From: an uncultured bacterium | GTDB taxonomy: Bacteria; Cyanobacteriota; Vampirovibrionia; Gastranaerophilales; Gastranaerophilaceae | Reading direction: 5' to 3' | Assembly (NCBI GenBank): GCA_902489575.1 | Contig: CABUAQ010000030.1 | Location: forward strand, 1 to 19,226 | Length of the DNA stretch: 19,226 bases | Translations under genes and position numbers: made by a program | The notes under the pieces: model-generated | What the model saw: only the letters and a program-made list of their open reading frames with translations | Databases searched by the model: none | What the model was told of the DNA's origin: nothing | Part shown: piece by piece, positions 6,129 through 14,581 of the stretch | Position numbering within the stretch: the first letter of the stretch is position 1 | How the letters are laid out: every line of letters begins with the position of its first letter

Positions 6129-6839
6129 TTAATTAATATATGTTCCTATTTTTTGACCATTAAGGATATTTTTAATTCCATCTTCTTTTTTGAAATCAAA
6201 CACAACTATTGGTATGTTGTTTTGTTTACATAGGGCGCAGGCTGATGTATCCATAACCTTAAGTCCGTTTATAATAATATCATCGTAGGTGATAGAGTCG
6301 AGTTTTTCAGCTCCAGGATTGATGTTTGGATCATCAGTATAAACCCCGTCTACACCGTTTTTAGCCATAAGCATGGCTTCAGCGTTAATTTCAGACGCTC
6401 TAAGGGCTGCTGCTGTATCTGTAGTGAAAAACGGATTACCTGTACCCGCTGCAAAAATTACAACTCTGCCCTTTTCAAGGTGTCTTATTGCTCTGTGTCT
6501 GATGTATGGTTCAGCAATCTGGTTCATTGCAATGGCTGATTGAACTCTGCATTGCACCCCGATTTGAGTTAATGCGCTTTGTAAGGCAATAGCATTCATT
6601 ACTGTTGCAAGCATTCCGACATAATCTCCGGAAGCTTGGTCCATACCTAACTTGGCGCTGTTTTTCATTCCTCTGAATATGTTGCCTCCTCCGACAACAA
6701 CTGCGACTTCAGCACCAGATTCTGTCACTTTTTTTATTTCATTCGCAATCATTTTTACAGGAGCTTGATCAATTCCAAACTGCTGCTCTCCAAGTAATGC
6801 CTCTCCGCTGATTTTTAATAAAATTCTTTTATATTTCAA
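6129..6839 (-). CDS. pyrH: UMP kinase (uridylate kinase), TTG start
   Basis: This 236-residue amino-acid-kinase-fold enzyme phosphorylates UMP to UDP. Motifs are LLKISGEALLG (7-17), VVGGGNIFRG (48-57), DQASGDYVGMLATVMNA (67-83, UMP pocket) and AGTGNPFFTTDTAAALRASE (131-150). The N-terminus KYKRILLKISGEAL is canonical, and the only codon that can start it is TTG at 6837-6839; the next Met is residue 30. An SD, AAGGGAG, lies about 8 bases upstream of that TTG, so the weak start codon looks real and may limit expression. It is the first gene of the pyrH-frr-cdsA-rnc-rpe unit, with a probable promoter at 6867-6895. The usual upstream rpsB-tsf genes are not adjacent. Confidence 0.96.
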   Translation of the reverse strand: MKYKRILLKISGEALLGEQQFGIDQAPVKMIANEIKKVTESGAEVAVVVGGGNIFRGMKNSAKLGMDQASGDYVGMLATVMNAIALQSALTQIGVQCRVQSAIAMNQIAEPYIRHRAIRHLEKGRVVIFAAGTGNPFFTTDTAAALRASEINAEAMLMAKNGVDGVYTDDPNINPGAEKLDSITYDDIIINGLKVMDTSACALCKQNNIPIVVFDFKKEDGIKNILNGQKIGTYIN

Positions 6840-6866
6840 CTTTGTTTCTCCCTTACCTCTTTGTAT

Positions 6867-6895
6867 ATCCTAGCTTAAACCTGTTTTAATGTAAA
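6867..6895 (-). promoter_or_regulatory. Probable promoter of the pyrH-frr-cdsA-rnc-rpe operon
   Basis: On the minus strand, TTTACA (plus 6890-6895) and TAGGAT (plus 6867-6872) are separated by 17 bases in the 77-base gap between the MgtC-like gene and pyrH. The match to sigma70 consensus is moderate. No terminator hairpin is seen in this gap, so read-through from the transporter unit may also occur. Confidence 0.4.
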
Positions 6896-6916
6896 GTTCT
6901 TTGTAACGCAATTTTA

Positions 6917-7657
6917 TTATTCAAGAGTTTCTTGTATAGAGATAGATTCAATACCTTTTTGCGATTGAAACGATTTATAAAGATCTTTTATGGGTTTTCT
7001 GGTAATAACATCAAGTATGCAGGTGATTTTTATACTGTTTTCATCCGCTTTTAGTTGTTTTTTTGAAAGTTCTGAGATACTCTGGTATTTTTCAATGATA
7101 TAGTCATAGATTTTATTTGCGTGTTCATTTGAACAAACAAGACTGACCTTAACCCTTTTTGTTCGCTTTGTACTGTTCGGAAGGACTTTTCTTTCGAATA
7201 CTCTAATTGAAATAAGAGTAAGTATAGAAAGAACTGTTCCGGCAAAGGCTATATCAAACATTCCTGCACCGCATGCCATACCAATGCTTGCGGCAATCCA
7301 TAGTGTTGCTGCAGTAGTAAGCCCAAGAACAACCGGACCGTTTCTAAGTACTGTCCCTGCCCCGATAAAACCAATCCCTGTAACAATTTGAGCGGCAACA
7401 CGTGAGGTGTCTCTTACTCCGGTTGCATTGTCGACAATTACGTTATCGCCCGGTGCAAATGTTGGAAATCCATATATTGAAATTAGAGTAAATACGCAGG
7501 CTCCCAAACACACAAGAATATGTGTTCTCAATCCTGCATATTTGTTTGTCATTTCTCTTTCCAGTCCTATGCAGAATCCAAATATCACTGCTATGGCTAT
7601 TCTTATGAAATAATCAAGGTTTATTATGTGTGTTAAATTATCGAGGTTTACTTCCAT
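6917..7657 (-). CDS. MgtC/SapB family membrane protein
   Basis: This 246-residue protein has an N-terminal membrane domain of about five helices with the MgtC/SapB signatures: GLEREMTNKYAGLRTHILVC (31-50), RVAAQIVTGIGFIGAGTVLR (86-105) and GLTTAATLWIAASIGMACG (112-130). After a basic linker (NSTKRTKRVK), residues about 168-246 form a soluble ACT-like domain, as in the longer family members. MgtC proteins act in Mg2+ stress and, in pathogens, inhibit F-ATPase; most family members have no proven transport role. The SD TAGGAG overlaps the stop codon of the upstream TPR gene, so the two are coupled. It is the last gene of the peptide-transporter unit. The family is clear; its specific role here is unknown. 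Confidence 0.9.
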   Translation of the reverse strand: MEVNLDNLTHIINLDYFIRIAIAVIFGFCIGLEREMTNKYAGLRTHILVCLGACVFTLISIYGFPTFAPGDNVIVDNATGVRDTSRVAAQIVTGIGFIGAGTVLRNGPVVLGLTTAATLWIAASIGMACGAGMFDIAFAGTVLSILTLISIRVFERKVLPNSTKRTKRVKVSLVCSNEHANKIYDYIIEKYQSISELSKKQLKADENSIKITCILDVITRKPIKDLYKSFQSQKGIESISIQETLE

Positions 7658-7665
7658 GTCTTCTC

Positions 7666-8358
7666 CTACCGAACTCTTTCACTGTATTTCAATTCTAATT
7701 GTTTAAGTGTTTTTTCATATTTTTTCACATCGCTTAATCTGTTAAAATGTTTAGATATTTGAATTTTATCTTTTAAGGCTTCTCGATGTTTAGGATTTAT
7801 TTTTAGTACTTTATCCGCGTATTTATCTGCTTCATGCCAGTTTCCTTTTAGCATTTCTAACTCAGATTTGTATACATAGCTGTTAGGTGATATATTTTTT
7901 TTATTTAACATTTTATCTACAATTTTTTGAGCGTTTTCAATATCTCTGGTTTTGATATAAATTTTTGCAAGTTGATTTTCACTATTACACCATTTTGCAT
8001 ATTTAAGGGCATTTTTGTAATCCTGTTTTTGTAAGTACGCGTATGAGGCAAAATATTTATGTGCAACGTCTGATTTTTTTAGTTTTTCAAGTTTATGGAT
8101 GTAGTCAAGCGCCGTATCATAATCTTCAGTAAGAATCAAACTTGAAAGTGCATAATCCATTGTATATTTTTTCTGGAAGCTGAAAATTGAATATTTTACT
8201 GCCAGTTTATCCCATTTTGTATGGTGTGTAGTTGTTTTTGCTTGTTCAATTATTCCAATATAAGTATAGATAAACGGATGTATTATAAGGAACATGAAAA
8301 TGCCAAAAACTATCATTCCAACAGAAATGGCGGTTGCTATTTTTGAAGTTTTTCTCAT
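7666..8358 (-). CDS. Membrane-anchored TPR protein
   Basis: This protein has about 230 residues. Residues about 8-32 form a single hydrophobic segment (SKIATAISVGMIVFGIFMFL), likely an uncleaved anchor with the rest outside the cytoplasm. The remainder is helical with TPR spacing: DYDTALDYIHKLEKL, DYKNALKYAKWC, IENAQKIVDKM, and the best repeat NWHEADKYADKVLKINPKHR near the C-terminus. TPRs bind other proteins. Two ATGs are adjacent (8361 and 8358). The SD AAGGAGGT abuts the first with one base, so the second, with four bases, fits better. The gene is 21-24 bases after the OppC-like permease and is coupled to the MgtC-like gene. It may serve envelope assembly or the transporter; that is inference. 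Confidence 0.8.
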   Translation of the reverse strand: MRKTSKIATAISVGMIVFGIFMFLIIHPFIYTYIGIIEQAKTTTHHTKWDKLAVKYSIFSFQKKYTMDYALSSLILTEDYDTALDYIHKLEKLKKSDVAHKYFASYAYLQKQDYKNALKYAKWCNSENQLAKIYIKTRDIENAQKIVDKMLNKKNISPNSYVYKSELEMLKGNWHEADKYADKVLKINPKHREALKDKIQISKHFNRLSDVKKYEKTLKQLELKYSERVR

Positions 8359-8382
8359 CATACCTCCTTATTTATAGTTTAT

Positions 8383-9450
8383 TTACTCTTGTTTTGATTT
8401 CGGATCAAGCACATCTCTTATAGTATCACCTATCAGATTAAATGCCAAAACTGATACAAAAATTAAAAAACCCGGAGTTAAAAGCCATGGTCTGTATAGT
8501 ATATTAGTGAATTCCTGAGCTTCTTTAAGCATATTTCCCCAGCTGGCATCAGGCTGTTGAATTCCCAGTCCCAAAAAACTTAATCCTGATTCTGATAAAA
8601 TGTAAGACGGTATGGATAAAGTCATTGCAACTATTACAAAACTTGTTGTTTGTGGCAGTATATGTTTTGTAATTATTCGCATTTTTGATGCACCTATTGA
8701 TTTTGCAGCCTGTATGTATTCCTGATTTTTTATAGATAGAACCATTCCTCTTACTACTCTTGCAAAGCCAGCCCAGCCAATTAAGGCAAGAATAATTACA
8801 ATTAATAAAAATCTTTGGGTACTGGTCATTCCAGAAGGCAGAATTGACGCGAGAATTATTAATAGATAAAAACTCGGTATTGACATTATAGCCTCTGCAA
8901 ATCGCATCATTACAGAGTCAACTTTGCCACCGAAATATCCGGATATCCCGCCATACAAAAGACCTATCGGGAATAGCACAAACAGTGCAAGAAAACCTAT
9001 TGTCATAGATATTCTACCGCCAAATAGCAACCGGGAAAATACGTCCCTTCCATTTATATCTGTTCCTAGAAGGTATAGCCTACCGTTTTTATCTGTAGTA
9101 AAAAAATGTCGTTTCATTGGTATTAAACCAAGAAACTTATAGGGTTGTCCTTTTGAAAAGAATTTTACATAATGTTTTTGACTTCTATCAAGAGTGTATT
9201 TAATTTCGAGATTTTCTTTGTCAAATTCTCTGATATAGTTATAGGTATAAGGTCTTGACAGTTTACCGTGTTCATCTATTGTAAAAATTTTTGATGGAGG
9301 AACATAAGCCATTGTTCTGTCTGAAAAATCTTTAGTGTAAGGTGCAATAAAATCTGCAAAGAATAAGGCAAAGTATATAACGCCGAGTAATATAATTGCA
9401 GCTTTTGCAAATTTATCTTTCCACAATTGTATTAAAACTTCTTTTATCAT
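8383..9450 (-). CDS. Peptide-type ABC transporter permease, OppC/DppC family
   Basis: This 355-residue inner-membrane permease is one half of the membrane channel of a peptide/nickel-type importer. An N-terminal helix (about 15-33) is followed by a long periplasmic stretch to about 125 containing YKFLGLIPMKRHFF and LLGTDINGRDVFSR, the typical OppC N-terminal region. Five more helices follow. The cytoplasmic coupling motif reads EYIQAAKSIGASKMRIITKH ... LP (EAA loop). The end has SGLSFLGLGIQQPDASWGNML, characteristic of OppC/DppC. It is longer than a typical 300-residue OppC because of the periplasmic insert, as in YejE-like members. The start overlaps the OppB-like gene's stop (ATGA), with SD AGGGTG. 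The substrate cannot be read from the sequence. Confidence 0.92.
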   Translation of the reverse strand: MIKEVLIQLWKDKFAKAAIILLGVIYFALFFADFIAPYTKDFSDRTMAYVPPSKIFTIDEHGKLSRPYTYNYIREFDKENLEIKYTLDRSQKHYVKFFSKGQPYKFLGLIPMKRHFFTTDKNGRLYLLGTDINGRDVFSRLLFGGRISMTIGFLALFVLFPIGLLYGGISGYFGGKVDSVMMRFAEAIMSIPSFYLLIILASILPSGMTSTQRFLLIVIILALIGWAGFARVVRGMVLSIKNQEYIQAAKSIGASKMRIITKHILPQTTSFVIVAMTLSIPSYILSESGLSFLGLGIQQPDASWGNMLKEAQEFTNILYRPWLLTPGFLIFVSVLAFNLIGDTIRDVLDPKSKQE

Positions 9451-10418
9451 GATTTCACCCTAATTCTCGGATCTGTGATAATAAGAAGAATATCCGCAAT
9501 TAAATTTCCCAAGACGAGCATAATAGCTCCCATCATCAAAGATGCCATAACAAGATTTATATCAGATTTTAACACAGCTTCCAGTATTAGTCTGCCAAGT
9601 CCCGGATATTGGAAAACATATTCTGTTAAAGCTGCACCGGATAGTAATCCTGCAAATTCAAAACCAAGCAGTGTAATCATTGGATTTATTGCATTTCTTA
9701 GTGCGTGTTTATATATTACTTTGAATTCAGATAACCCTTTTGCCCTTGCAAATTTTACATAATCGCTATCTAAAACATCCAGCATATTCGCCCTCATTTG
9801 TCGTTGTAATCCTGCAAGTGAAATTGTAAACAGTACAAATACAGGCAATGCAAGGTGGTACGATATATCTAAAATCTTTTTGCCAAAACTCATATCCGCA
9901 AAATTAGGGCAAGTAAGTCCTCCTATTGGGAACCAGCCTGTTTTTACCGCAAGCATTAAGAGTAATACCGCAAAGAAAAAAGATGGTATAGCCATACCGA
10001 TACTTGTTAAAACTGTTAGTATTCTGTCAAATGGAGTTTTCCAATTAACAGCAGCGATTATTCCTAATGGAACTCCGACGAGCCAGGTTAAAAATATTAC
10101 AATAGATGTCAGCAAAAGTGTGTTTGGAATACGTTCTTTGAGTTTTTGACTTACCCGTTCTCCATTTGAAGTTACTCCCAAATCTCCCCTCACAAATGAG
10201 TAGGCCCATTTCCCGTATTGGACAATAATAGGCTTGTCTAAACCCAGTCTTTTACGTTCTTTTTCAACTGTAACAGGTGAAATTGACGGATTTAATTTGA
10301 GTTCGGCCAGCGGATCTACAGGGGATAATCTTATTATAAAAAAACTTATGAGTGATATTATAATTAGCAGCGGTATTGTTTGAACTATTCGTTTTATTAT
10401 ATATTTTAATGTTTCCAT
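9447..10418 (-). CDS. Peptide-type ABC transporter permease, OppB/DppB family
   Basis: This 323-residue permease partners the OppC-like protein. It begins with the family's N-terminal helix (YIIKRIVQTIPLLIIISLIS, then FFIIRLSPVDP). A short periplasmic part follows, with LGLDKPIIVQYGKW and GDLGVTS, then five helices. The EAA loop is DYVKFARAKGLSEFKVIYKH ... LRNAINPMITLLG, and the end carries YVFQYPGLGRLILEAV, all standard for OppB/DppB. The gene starts 5 bases after the solute-binding protein stop, with SD GAGG inside that gene's end, and shares an ATGA overlap with the next permease. The three form one operon. No nucleotide-binding subunit lies beside them, so the ATPases must come from elsewhere. 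Confidence 0.94.
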   Translation of the reverse strand: METLKYIIKRIVQTIPLLIIISLISFFIIRLSPVDPLAELKLNPSISPVTVEKERKRLGLDKPIIVQYGKWAYSFVRGDLGVTSNGERVSQKLKERIPNTLLLTSIVIFLTWLVGVPLGIIAAVNWKTPFDRILTVLTSIGMAIPSFFFAVLLLMLAVKTGWFPIGGLTCPNFADMSFGKKILDISYHLALPVFVLFTISLAGLQRQMRANMLDVLDSDYVKFARAKGLSEFKVIYKHALRNAINPMITLLGFEFAGLLSGAALTEYVFQYPGLGRLILEAVLKSDINLVMASLMMGAIMLVLGNLIADILLIITDPRIRVKS

Positions 10419-10423
10419 AGAAC

Positions 10424-12265
10424 TTATTCCTCGATGTATATTTCTTCTATATTGTGAGTAATCCCGCTCAGGGATGACGGATAGATATTTTTAAATTTGT
10501 TTCTTACAGCAACAATTATTACCGGTGAATATATGTAAATAAACGGTTTTTCTCTGTATACAATTTCCTGATATTTGTCATAATATTTTTTTCTGTCTTC
10601 AAATTTTGTTGCGAGAGCACCTTGTGTATACAGATAATCCAGTTCTTTTTCCCAAGGTAGTATGTTTGTTTTACCTTCTTGTGGGGTTCGTTGGTTAAAC
10701 ATATGTAACCGGCCGTCAGATAGCCATACATTTTTCCCTCCGTTAGGTTCCAATGGTGAACCTGTCAATCCCATAATTACCATATCCCAATCAAAAGTGC
10801 TTACAAGTTTATTTACAAGTGAATTAAATTCAATTGGTTTAAAGTTAACTTTCATTCCTAAATCTTCAAGGTCTTGTTTAACCATAACACCTATGGCTTC
10901 ACGTTCGGTGTTTCCTGCGTTTGTGTAAAGGTCAAATTCTACTCTGTTTCCAGCTTTATCAAAAAGTCTCCCTTTTTTATCAGTGTAGAAACCTGATTTT
11001 TTTAGTAATTCTTTTGATTTATTGATGTTTTTGTCATAAGGTTTCAGCCTTTTATTCAGATATATTGAATTTAAGCTTTCTGCAGTGTATAGTGGAGCTC
11101 CTATTCCGTTTGCAATATTAAATACCATATTTTTTCTGTCAACCGCGTAGTCTACCGCTGTTCTGAAATTTAAATCCTGAAACCATTTTTGCTTAATAGG
11201 GTTAACATAAAATTGACCCTTATCATTTTTACGGTTATTAAGATTCATTGATAGATACATTGTTCCGGTGTTTGGTCCCAAGTTGTACAGTTTAAAATCA
11301 GAATGAGGTTCTAAAGATTTGTAACGGGCGACTTTAGAGCCTTGAAGTGATATTACATCAAGTTCTTTTGCTTCAAATTTAAGAACTTCATTATTTAAAT
11401 CTCCTACAATTAAGTAGATAACTTTATCTAAATAAGGAAGTTTTTTTCCATCTTTGTTTATTTCATAATAATTTGGATTTCTTTCGTAGACAACGCGTTG
11501 TGCCGGAACATATTCTTTTAACTTAAACGCACCTGATGTTACAAAATCATGTGGTTTAGTATTTGTAGAAAGAAAAGTATCAAAATATTCAGGTCCGTTT
11601 TTTACTGCCGGCATGAATATATGCTTTGGAGCAATGGGCGTTGAAAGCATTCTGATAAACGGGGCAAAGGGCTTCGGTGTAGAAAAAATAACCGTATAAT
11701 CATCAATTTTTCTTATTGTAGGAAGCTGACCGTCAATAACAAGAGAATCTCGTGCTGAAGTATCTCCAAGACCTGCAAATATTATATCTTTCCAGGTAAA
11801 AACAACATCATCCGCCGTAATAGGTTTCCCGTCTGACCATTTAACACCATGCCGCAAATTTATCGTATAATCTTTACCGTTCGGAGAGATTGTGTATGAT
11901 TTTGCTAATTTAGGGATAGGCTGCCCTGATATTGGATCAGTTGTCAAAAGCCCGTCATACATGATTCCTGACATCAATGCAGATATATTATCTTTACTGT
12001 TAAACGGGTTAAATGTTTTTGGACCTTCTCCTATGGTCGAAGATACCAGTTCTCCGCCGAATTGTCCGACAGGAGCTTGTGATTGAAGGTAGTCAATCCC
12101 ATTAATTGTCGTATTTATGGGTGTTGGATAAGCTTTTAAAGTTGAATTATTGTTTTTTTGTTTAACAGTACCTGGGTCTGTCGGAAGATCTTTAACCAGA
12201 CACGCTTTAAAAAGCAGTGCCGCAAGTATTATTACCAGTAAAACCCTAAAACCTCTCCTAACCAT
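10424..12265 (-). CDS. Extracellular solute-binding protein, family 5 (peptide/dipeptide/nickel type)
   Basis: This 613-residue protein is the substrate receptor of the ABC importer. Residues 1-21 are a basic then hydrophobic export signal (RRGFRVLLVIILAALLFKA) followed by Cys22. That looks like a lipoprotein site but has Lys at -2, off the usual lipobox. The family-5 pattern is clear: GPKTFNPFNSKDN, MYDGLLTTDPISGQPIPKLA, GKDYTINLRHGVKWSDGKPI and TADDVVFTWKDI. Further on come FRTAVDYAVDRKNMV and DLEDLGMKVNFKPIEFNSLV. The length fits the larger DppA/OppA-like members. The SD is weak (GAAG) and the start is the only plausible Met before the signal. The gene leads a five-gene unit and diverges from nrdJ. 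Ligand unknown; peptides are the family default. Confidence 0.93.
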   Translation of the reverse strand: MVRRGFRVLLVIILAALLFKACLVKDLPTDPGTVKQKNNNSTLKAYPTPINTTINGIDYLQSQAPVGQFGGELVSSTIGEGPKTFNPFNSKDNISALMSGIMYDGLLTTDPISGQPIPKLAKSYTISPNGKDYTINLRHGVKWSDGKPITADDVVFTWKDIIFAGLGDTSARDSLVIDGQLPTIRKIDDYTVIFSTPKPFAPFIRMLSTPIAPKHIFMPAVKNGPEYFDTFLSTNTKPHDFVTSGAFKLKEYVPAQRVVYERNPNYYEINKDGKKLPYLDKVIYLIVGDLNNEVLKFEAKELDVISLQGSKVARYKSLEPHSDFKLYNLGPNTGTMYLSMNLNNRKNDKGQFYVNPIKQKWFQDLNFRTAVDYAVDRKNMVFNIANGIGAPLYTAESLNSIYLNKRLKPYDKNINKSKELLKKSGFYTDKKGRLFDKAGNRVEFDLYTNAGNTEREAIGVMVKQDLEDLGMKVNFKPIEFNSLVNKLVSTFDWDMVIMGLTGSPLEPNGGKNVWLSDGRLHMFNQRTPQEGKTNILPWEKELDYLYTQGALATKFEDRKKYYDKYQEIVYREKPFIYIYSPVIIVAVRNKFKNIYPSSLSGITHNIEEIYIEE

Positions 12266-12337
12266 GTCTTCAGAATAACATAAAAAGATATAAATGTATT
12301 CTCCTAATGGTTAATGTTAACTATCTTAATCTTTTTA

Positions 12338-12367
12338 TTGCAATCTTTTTATTACCTGTTGTACAAT
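12338..12367 (+). promoter_or_regulatory. Promoter of nrdJ
   Basis: TTGCAA (12338-12343) and TACAAT (12362-12367) have 18-base spacing, predicting a start near 12374 and an 80-base leader before the GTG at 12455. The leader contains the self-complementary AAAGCATGCTTT (12385-12396) but no cobalamin riboswitch B12-box that I can see. The promoter lies inside the longest possible reading frame, which argues against a start at 12314. Confidence 0.5.
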
Positions 12368-12454
12368 TCTATAAAAGGATGTGTAAAGCATGCTTTTTTT
12401 GGGGATTTTGTGAAAGATTCAAAAATTATATTTAATCAGATCATGGAGGTTAAT

Positions 12455-14476
12455 GTGTCGGACAGCAGTGTATGTTTAGAAAATTCTCTGAATTTATCAG
12501 AAAATGCAGTAAAAGTTTTAGAAAAGAGATATTTGAAAAGAGATAAAGATGGTAATTGTGTCGAAACTCCTGCAGATATGTTTCGCAGGGTAGCGGATAC
12601 AATTGCGTCAGCAGATTTAGGTTTTGGGAAGTCAGAACAGGATGTAAAAAGACTTTCTGATCGTTTTTATAAAGCTATTACAAATCGTTATTTTATGCCA
12701 AATTCACCTACGTTGATGAATGCAGGACGTGAGCTCGGGCAGTTGGCAGCTTGTTTTGTGCTTCCGGTTGAAGATAGTTTGGAAGGTATATTTGAAACAG
12801 TTAAAAATACTGCTTTAATTCATAAGTCAGGCGGAGGTACAGGTTTTTCATTTTCAAGATTAAGACCTAAGAATAGTGTTGTAAAATCAACAATGGGAGT
12901 ATCATCAGGTCCTGTTTCGTTTATGGAAGTGTTTAATGCCGCAACGGAAGCTGTTAAACAGGGCGGTACAAGACGTGGTGCCAATATGGGTATTTTACGA
13001 GTAGATCACCCTGATATTATTGATTTTATTAATTGCAAATCTGATAATAACAAACTTAATAACTTCAATATATCTGTAGCTATAACTGATAAATTCATGG
13101 AAGCATATTTAAATGGTACCGACTACGACTTGGTCAATCCGCAAAATAATGAAGTTGTCGGAAGAATGAATGCTAAAGAAGTTTTTGATTTAATCGTAGA
13201 CGGAGCCTGGAGAAACGGTGAGCCGGGTATTGTGTTTATTGATAAGATGAACTATGATAACCCAACTCCGCTGGTAGGTGCAATTGAGTCAACTAACCCT
13301 TGCGGAGAAGTTCCGCTGCTTCCTTATGAAGCTTGCAACCTTGGTTCAATTAATCTCGGTTTAATGCTTAAAGAAACATCTAACGGCTGCGAAGTTGATT
13401 GGGACTTATTAGAAGAAACAACAAGAACTGCTATGAGATTTTTGGATAATGTAATTGCTGTTAATAACTATCCGCTTCCTCAAATTTCCCAGATGGTTCA
13501 AAATAACAGAAAAATTGGTCTTGGTGTTATGGGCTGGGCCGATATGTTAATGAAGATGGGGCTATCTTACAATTCAGAAGAGGGTACTAAGCTTGCAGGT
13601 CAGGTTATGGAATTTATTGATTATATTTCAAAAACCGAATCTATAGAACTGGCTAAAGAACGTGGCAGTTTCAATAATTTTAAAGGTAGTATTTATGATT
13701 CCGAAAACTACTTATACAACAAATACAAAGGTAAATCAGCAGGAAAAATTTCCGATGATATGTGGAAACAAGTTGATGCAGATATTAAACAATATGGTTT
13801 AAGAAATGCTACAACAACTTGTATTGCTCCGACGGGTACTATTTCTATGATTGCTTCAGCATCTGGCGGAGTCGAGCCTTTATTTGGTCTAGTATTTTCC
13901 CGTTTAATTATGGATGGAACTGAAATGCTTGAAGTTAACCCGATCTTTAAAGATTATATGAAATCTCACGGGCTGTATTCAGAAGAGATGATGGGTCAAA
14001 TTGCTAAAGATGGTACTATTGCTCATGTAAATGGTGTTGCTGATGATATTAAGCAAATCTTTGCGACTGCTCATGATGTCTCTCCTTACTGGCACGTTAA
14101 AATGCAGGCAGCTTTTCAGTTACATACAGACAATGCAGTTTCTAAAACAGTTAACTTTGTAGAGTCAGCTACAAGAGAAGATATTAAGGAAGCTTATATT
14201 TTGGCTTATAAAAATAATTTGAAGGGTATAACTGTTTATAGAAATAATTCACGTCAATTCCAACCGATGAATTTGGATGATAAAAAGAAGGAAAAAACTG
14301 TCGAAATGAAGCCGGTTGAATCAAAGCCTGCCGTAGATGAGAAGTTAGAGAAAACAGAAGAGTATAATGCAACAGGAGAAATCAAAACAGTGAAGTGTCC
14401 TGAATGCGGAACTGAAATTCAAATGGCGGAAGGTTGTTTCATCTGCTTAAATTGTGGATATTCCGGTTGTTCGTAA
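12455..14476 (+). CDS. nrdJ: Vitamin B12-dependent ribonucleotide reductase (class II)
   Basis: Class II reductase reduces ribonucleotides to deoxyribonucleotides using adenosylcobalamin, with or without oxygen. From the GTG at 12455 it has 673 residues. Active-site parts are C100 (QLAACFVLP), the thiyl site N281-P-C283-G-E285, and C294 (PYEACNLGSINL). C283 and C294 are 11 apart, as in the Thermotoga enzyme's C322/C333, so C100 and C294 are the redox pair. A phosphate-binding APTGTIS follows at about 458-464. The C-terminus has C648, C651, C661, C664, C667 and C672, a zinc or redox tail. The frame is open back to 12314, but GGAGGT lies 4 bases before the GTG and the promoter lies at 12338-12367, so 12455 is preferred. 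It is transcribed alone. Confidence 0.95.
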   Translation: MSDSSVCLENSLNLSENAVKVLEKRYLKRDKDGNCVETPADMFRRVADTIASADLGFGKSEQDVKRLSDRFYKAITNRYFMPNSPTLMNAGRELGQLAACFVLPVEDSLEGIFETVKNTALIHKSGGGTGFSFSRLRPKNSVVKSTMGVSSGPVSFMEVFNAATEAVKQGGTRRGANMGILRVDHPDIIDFINCKSDNNKLNNFNISVAITDKFMEAYLNGTDYDLVNPQNNEVVGRMNAKEVFDLIVDGAWRNGEPGIVFIDKMNYDNPTPLVGAIESTNPCGEVPLLPYEACNLGSINLGLMLKETSNGCEVDWDLLEETTRTAMRFLDNVIAVNNYPLPQISQMVQNNRKIGLGVMGWADMLMKMGLSYNSEEGTKLAGQVMEFIDYISKTESIELAKERGSFNNFKGSIYDSENYLYNKYKGKSAGKISDDMWKQVDADIKQYGLRNATTTCIAPTGTISMIASASGGVEPLFGLVFSRLIMDGTEMLEVNPIFKDYMKSHGLYSEEMMGQIAKDGTIAHVNGVADDIKQIFATAHDVSPYWHVKMQAAFQLHTDNAVSKTVNFVESATREDIKEAYILAYKNNLKGITVYRNNSRQFQPMNLDDKKKEKTVEMKPVESKPAVDEKLEKTEEYNATGEIKTVKCPECGTEIQMAEGCFICLNCGYSGCS

Positions 14477-14492
14477 TATTCATTCTGATTAT

Positions 14493-14523
14493 AAAAAGCC
14501 TCATATTTTATATGAGGCTTTTT
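14493..14523. terminator. Bidirectional terminator between nrdJ and typA
   Basis: Arm 14493-14506 (AAAAAGCCTCATAT) pairs with 14510-14523, with a 3-base loop (TTT). It has a GC-rich core, AGCCTC/GAGGCT, a T-run on the plus strand and the matching A-run on the other side. It lies 16 bases after the nrdJ stop and can serve typA from the opposite direction. Confidence 0.85.
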
Positions 14524-14581
14524 TGTGACAACTATATCTCCTGGACAGTAGAGCACAAGCATTGTACTCTGCCGTATTTTA

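Noticed and set aside
12385..12400. AAAGCATGCTTT followed by T-run, as an attenuator in the nrdJ leader
   Set aside because: As RNA it can form only about four pairs with a tetraloop; too weak to call a terminator. It may be a chance palindrome.
12374..12454. Cobalamin riboswitch before the B12-dependent nrdJ
   Set aside because: The leader is only about 80 bases and shows no B12-box-like GCCACTG or the needed multi-stem layout.
14550..14570. Inverted repeat AGAGCACAA / TTGTACTCT after the nrdJ-typA terminator
   Set aside because: It has one mismatch and a 3-base loop but no T-run; the stronger hairpin at 14493-14523 already serves both genes.
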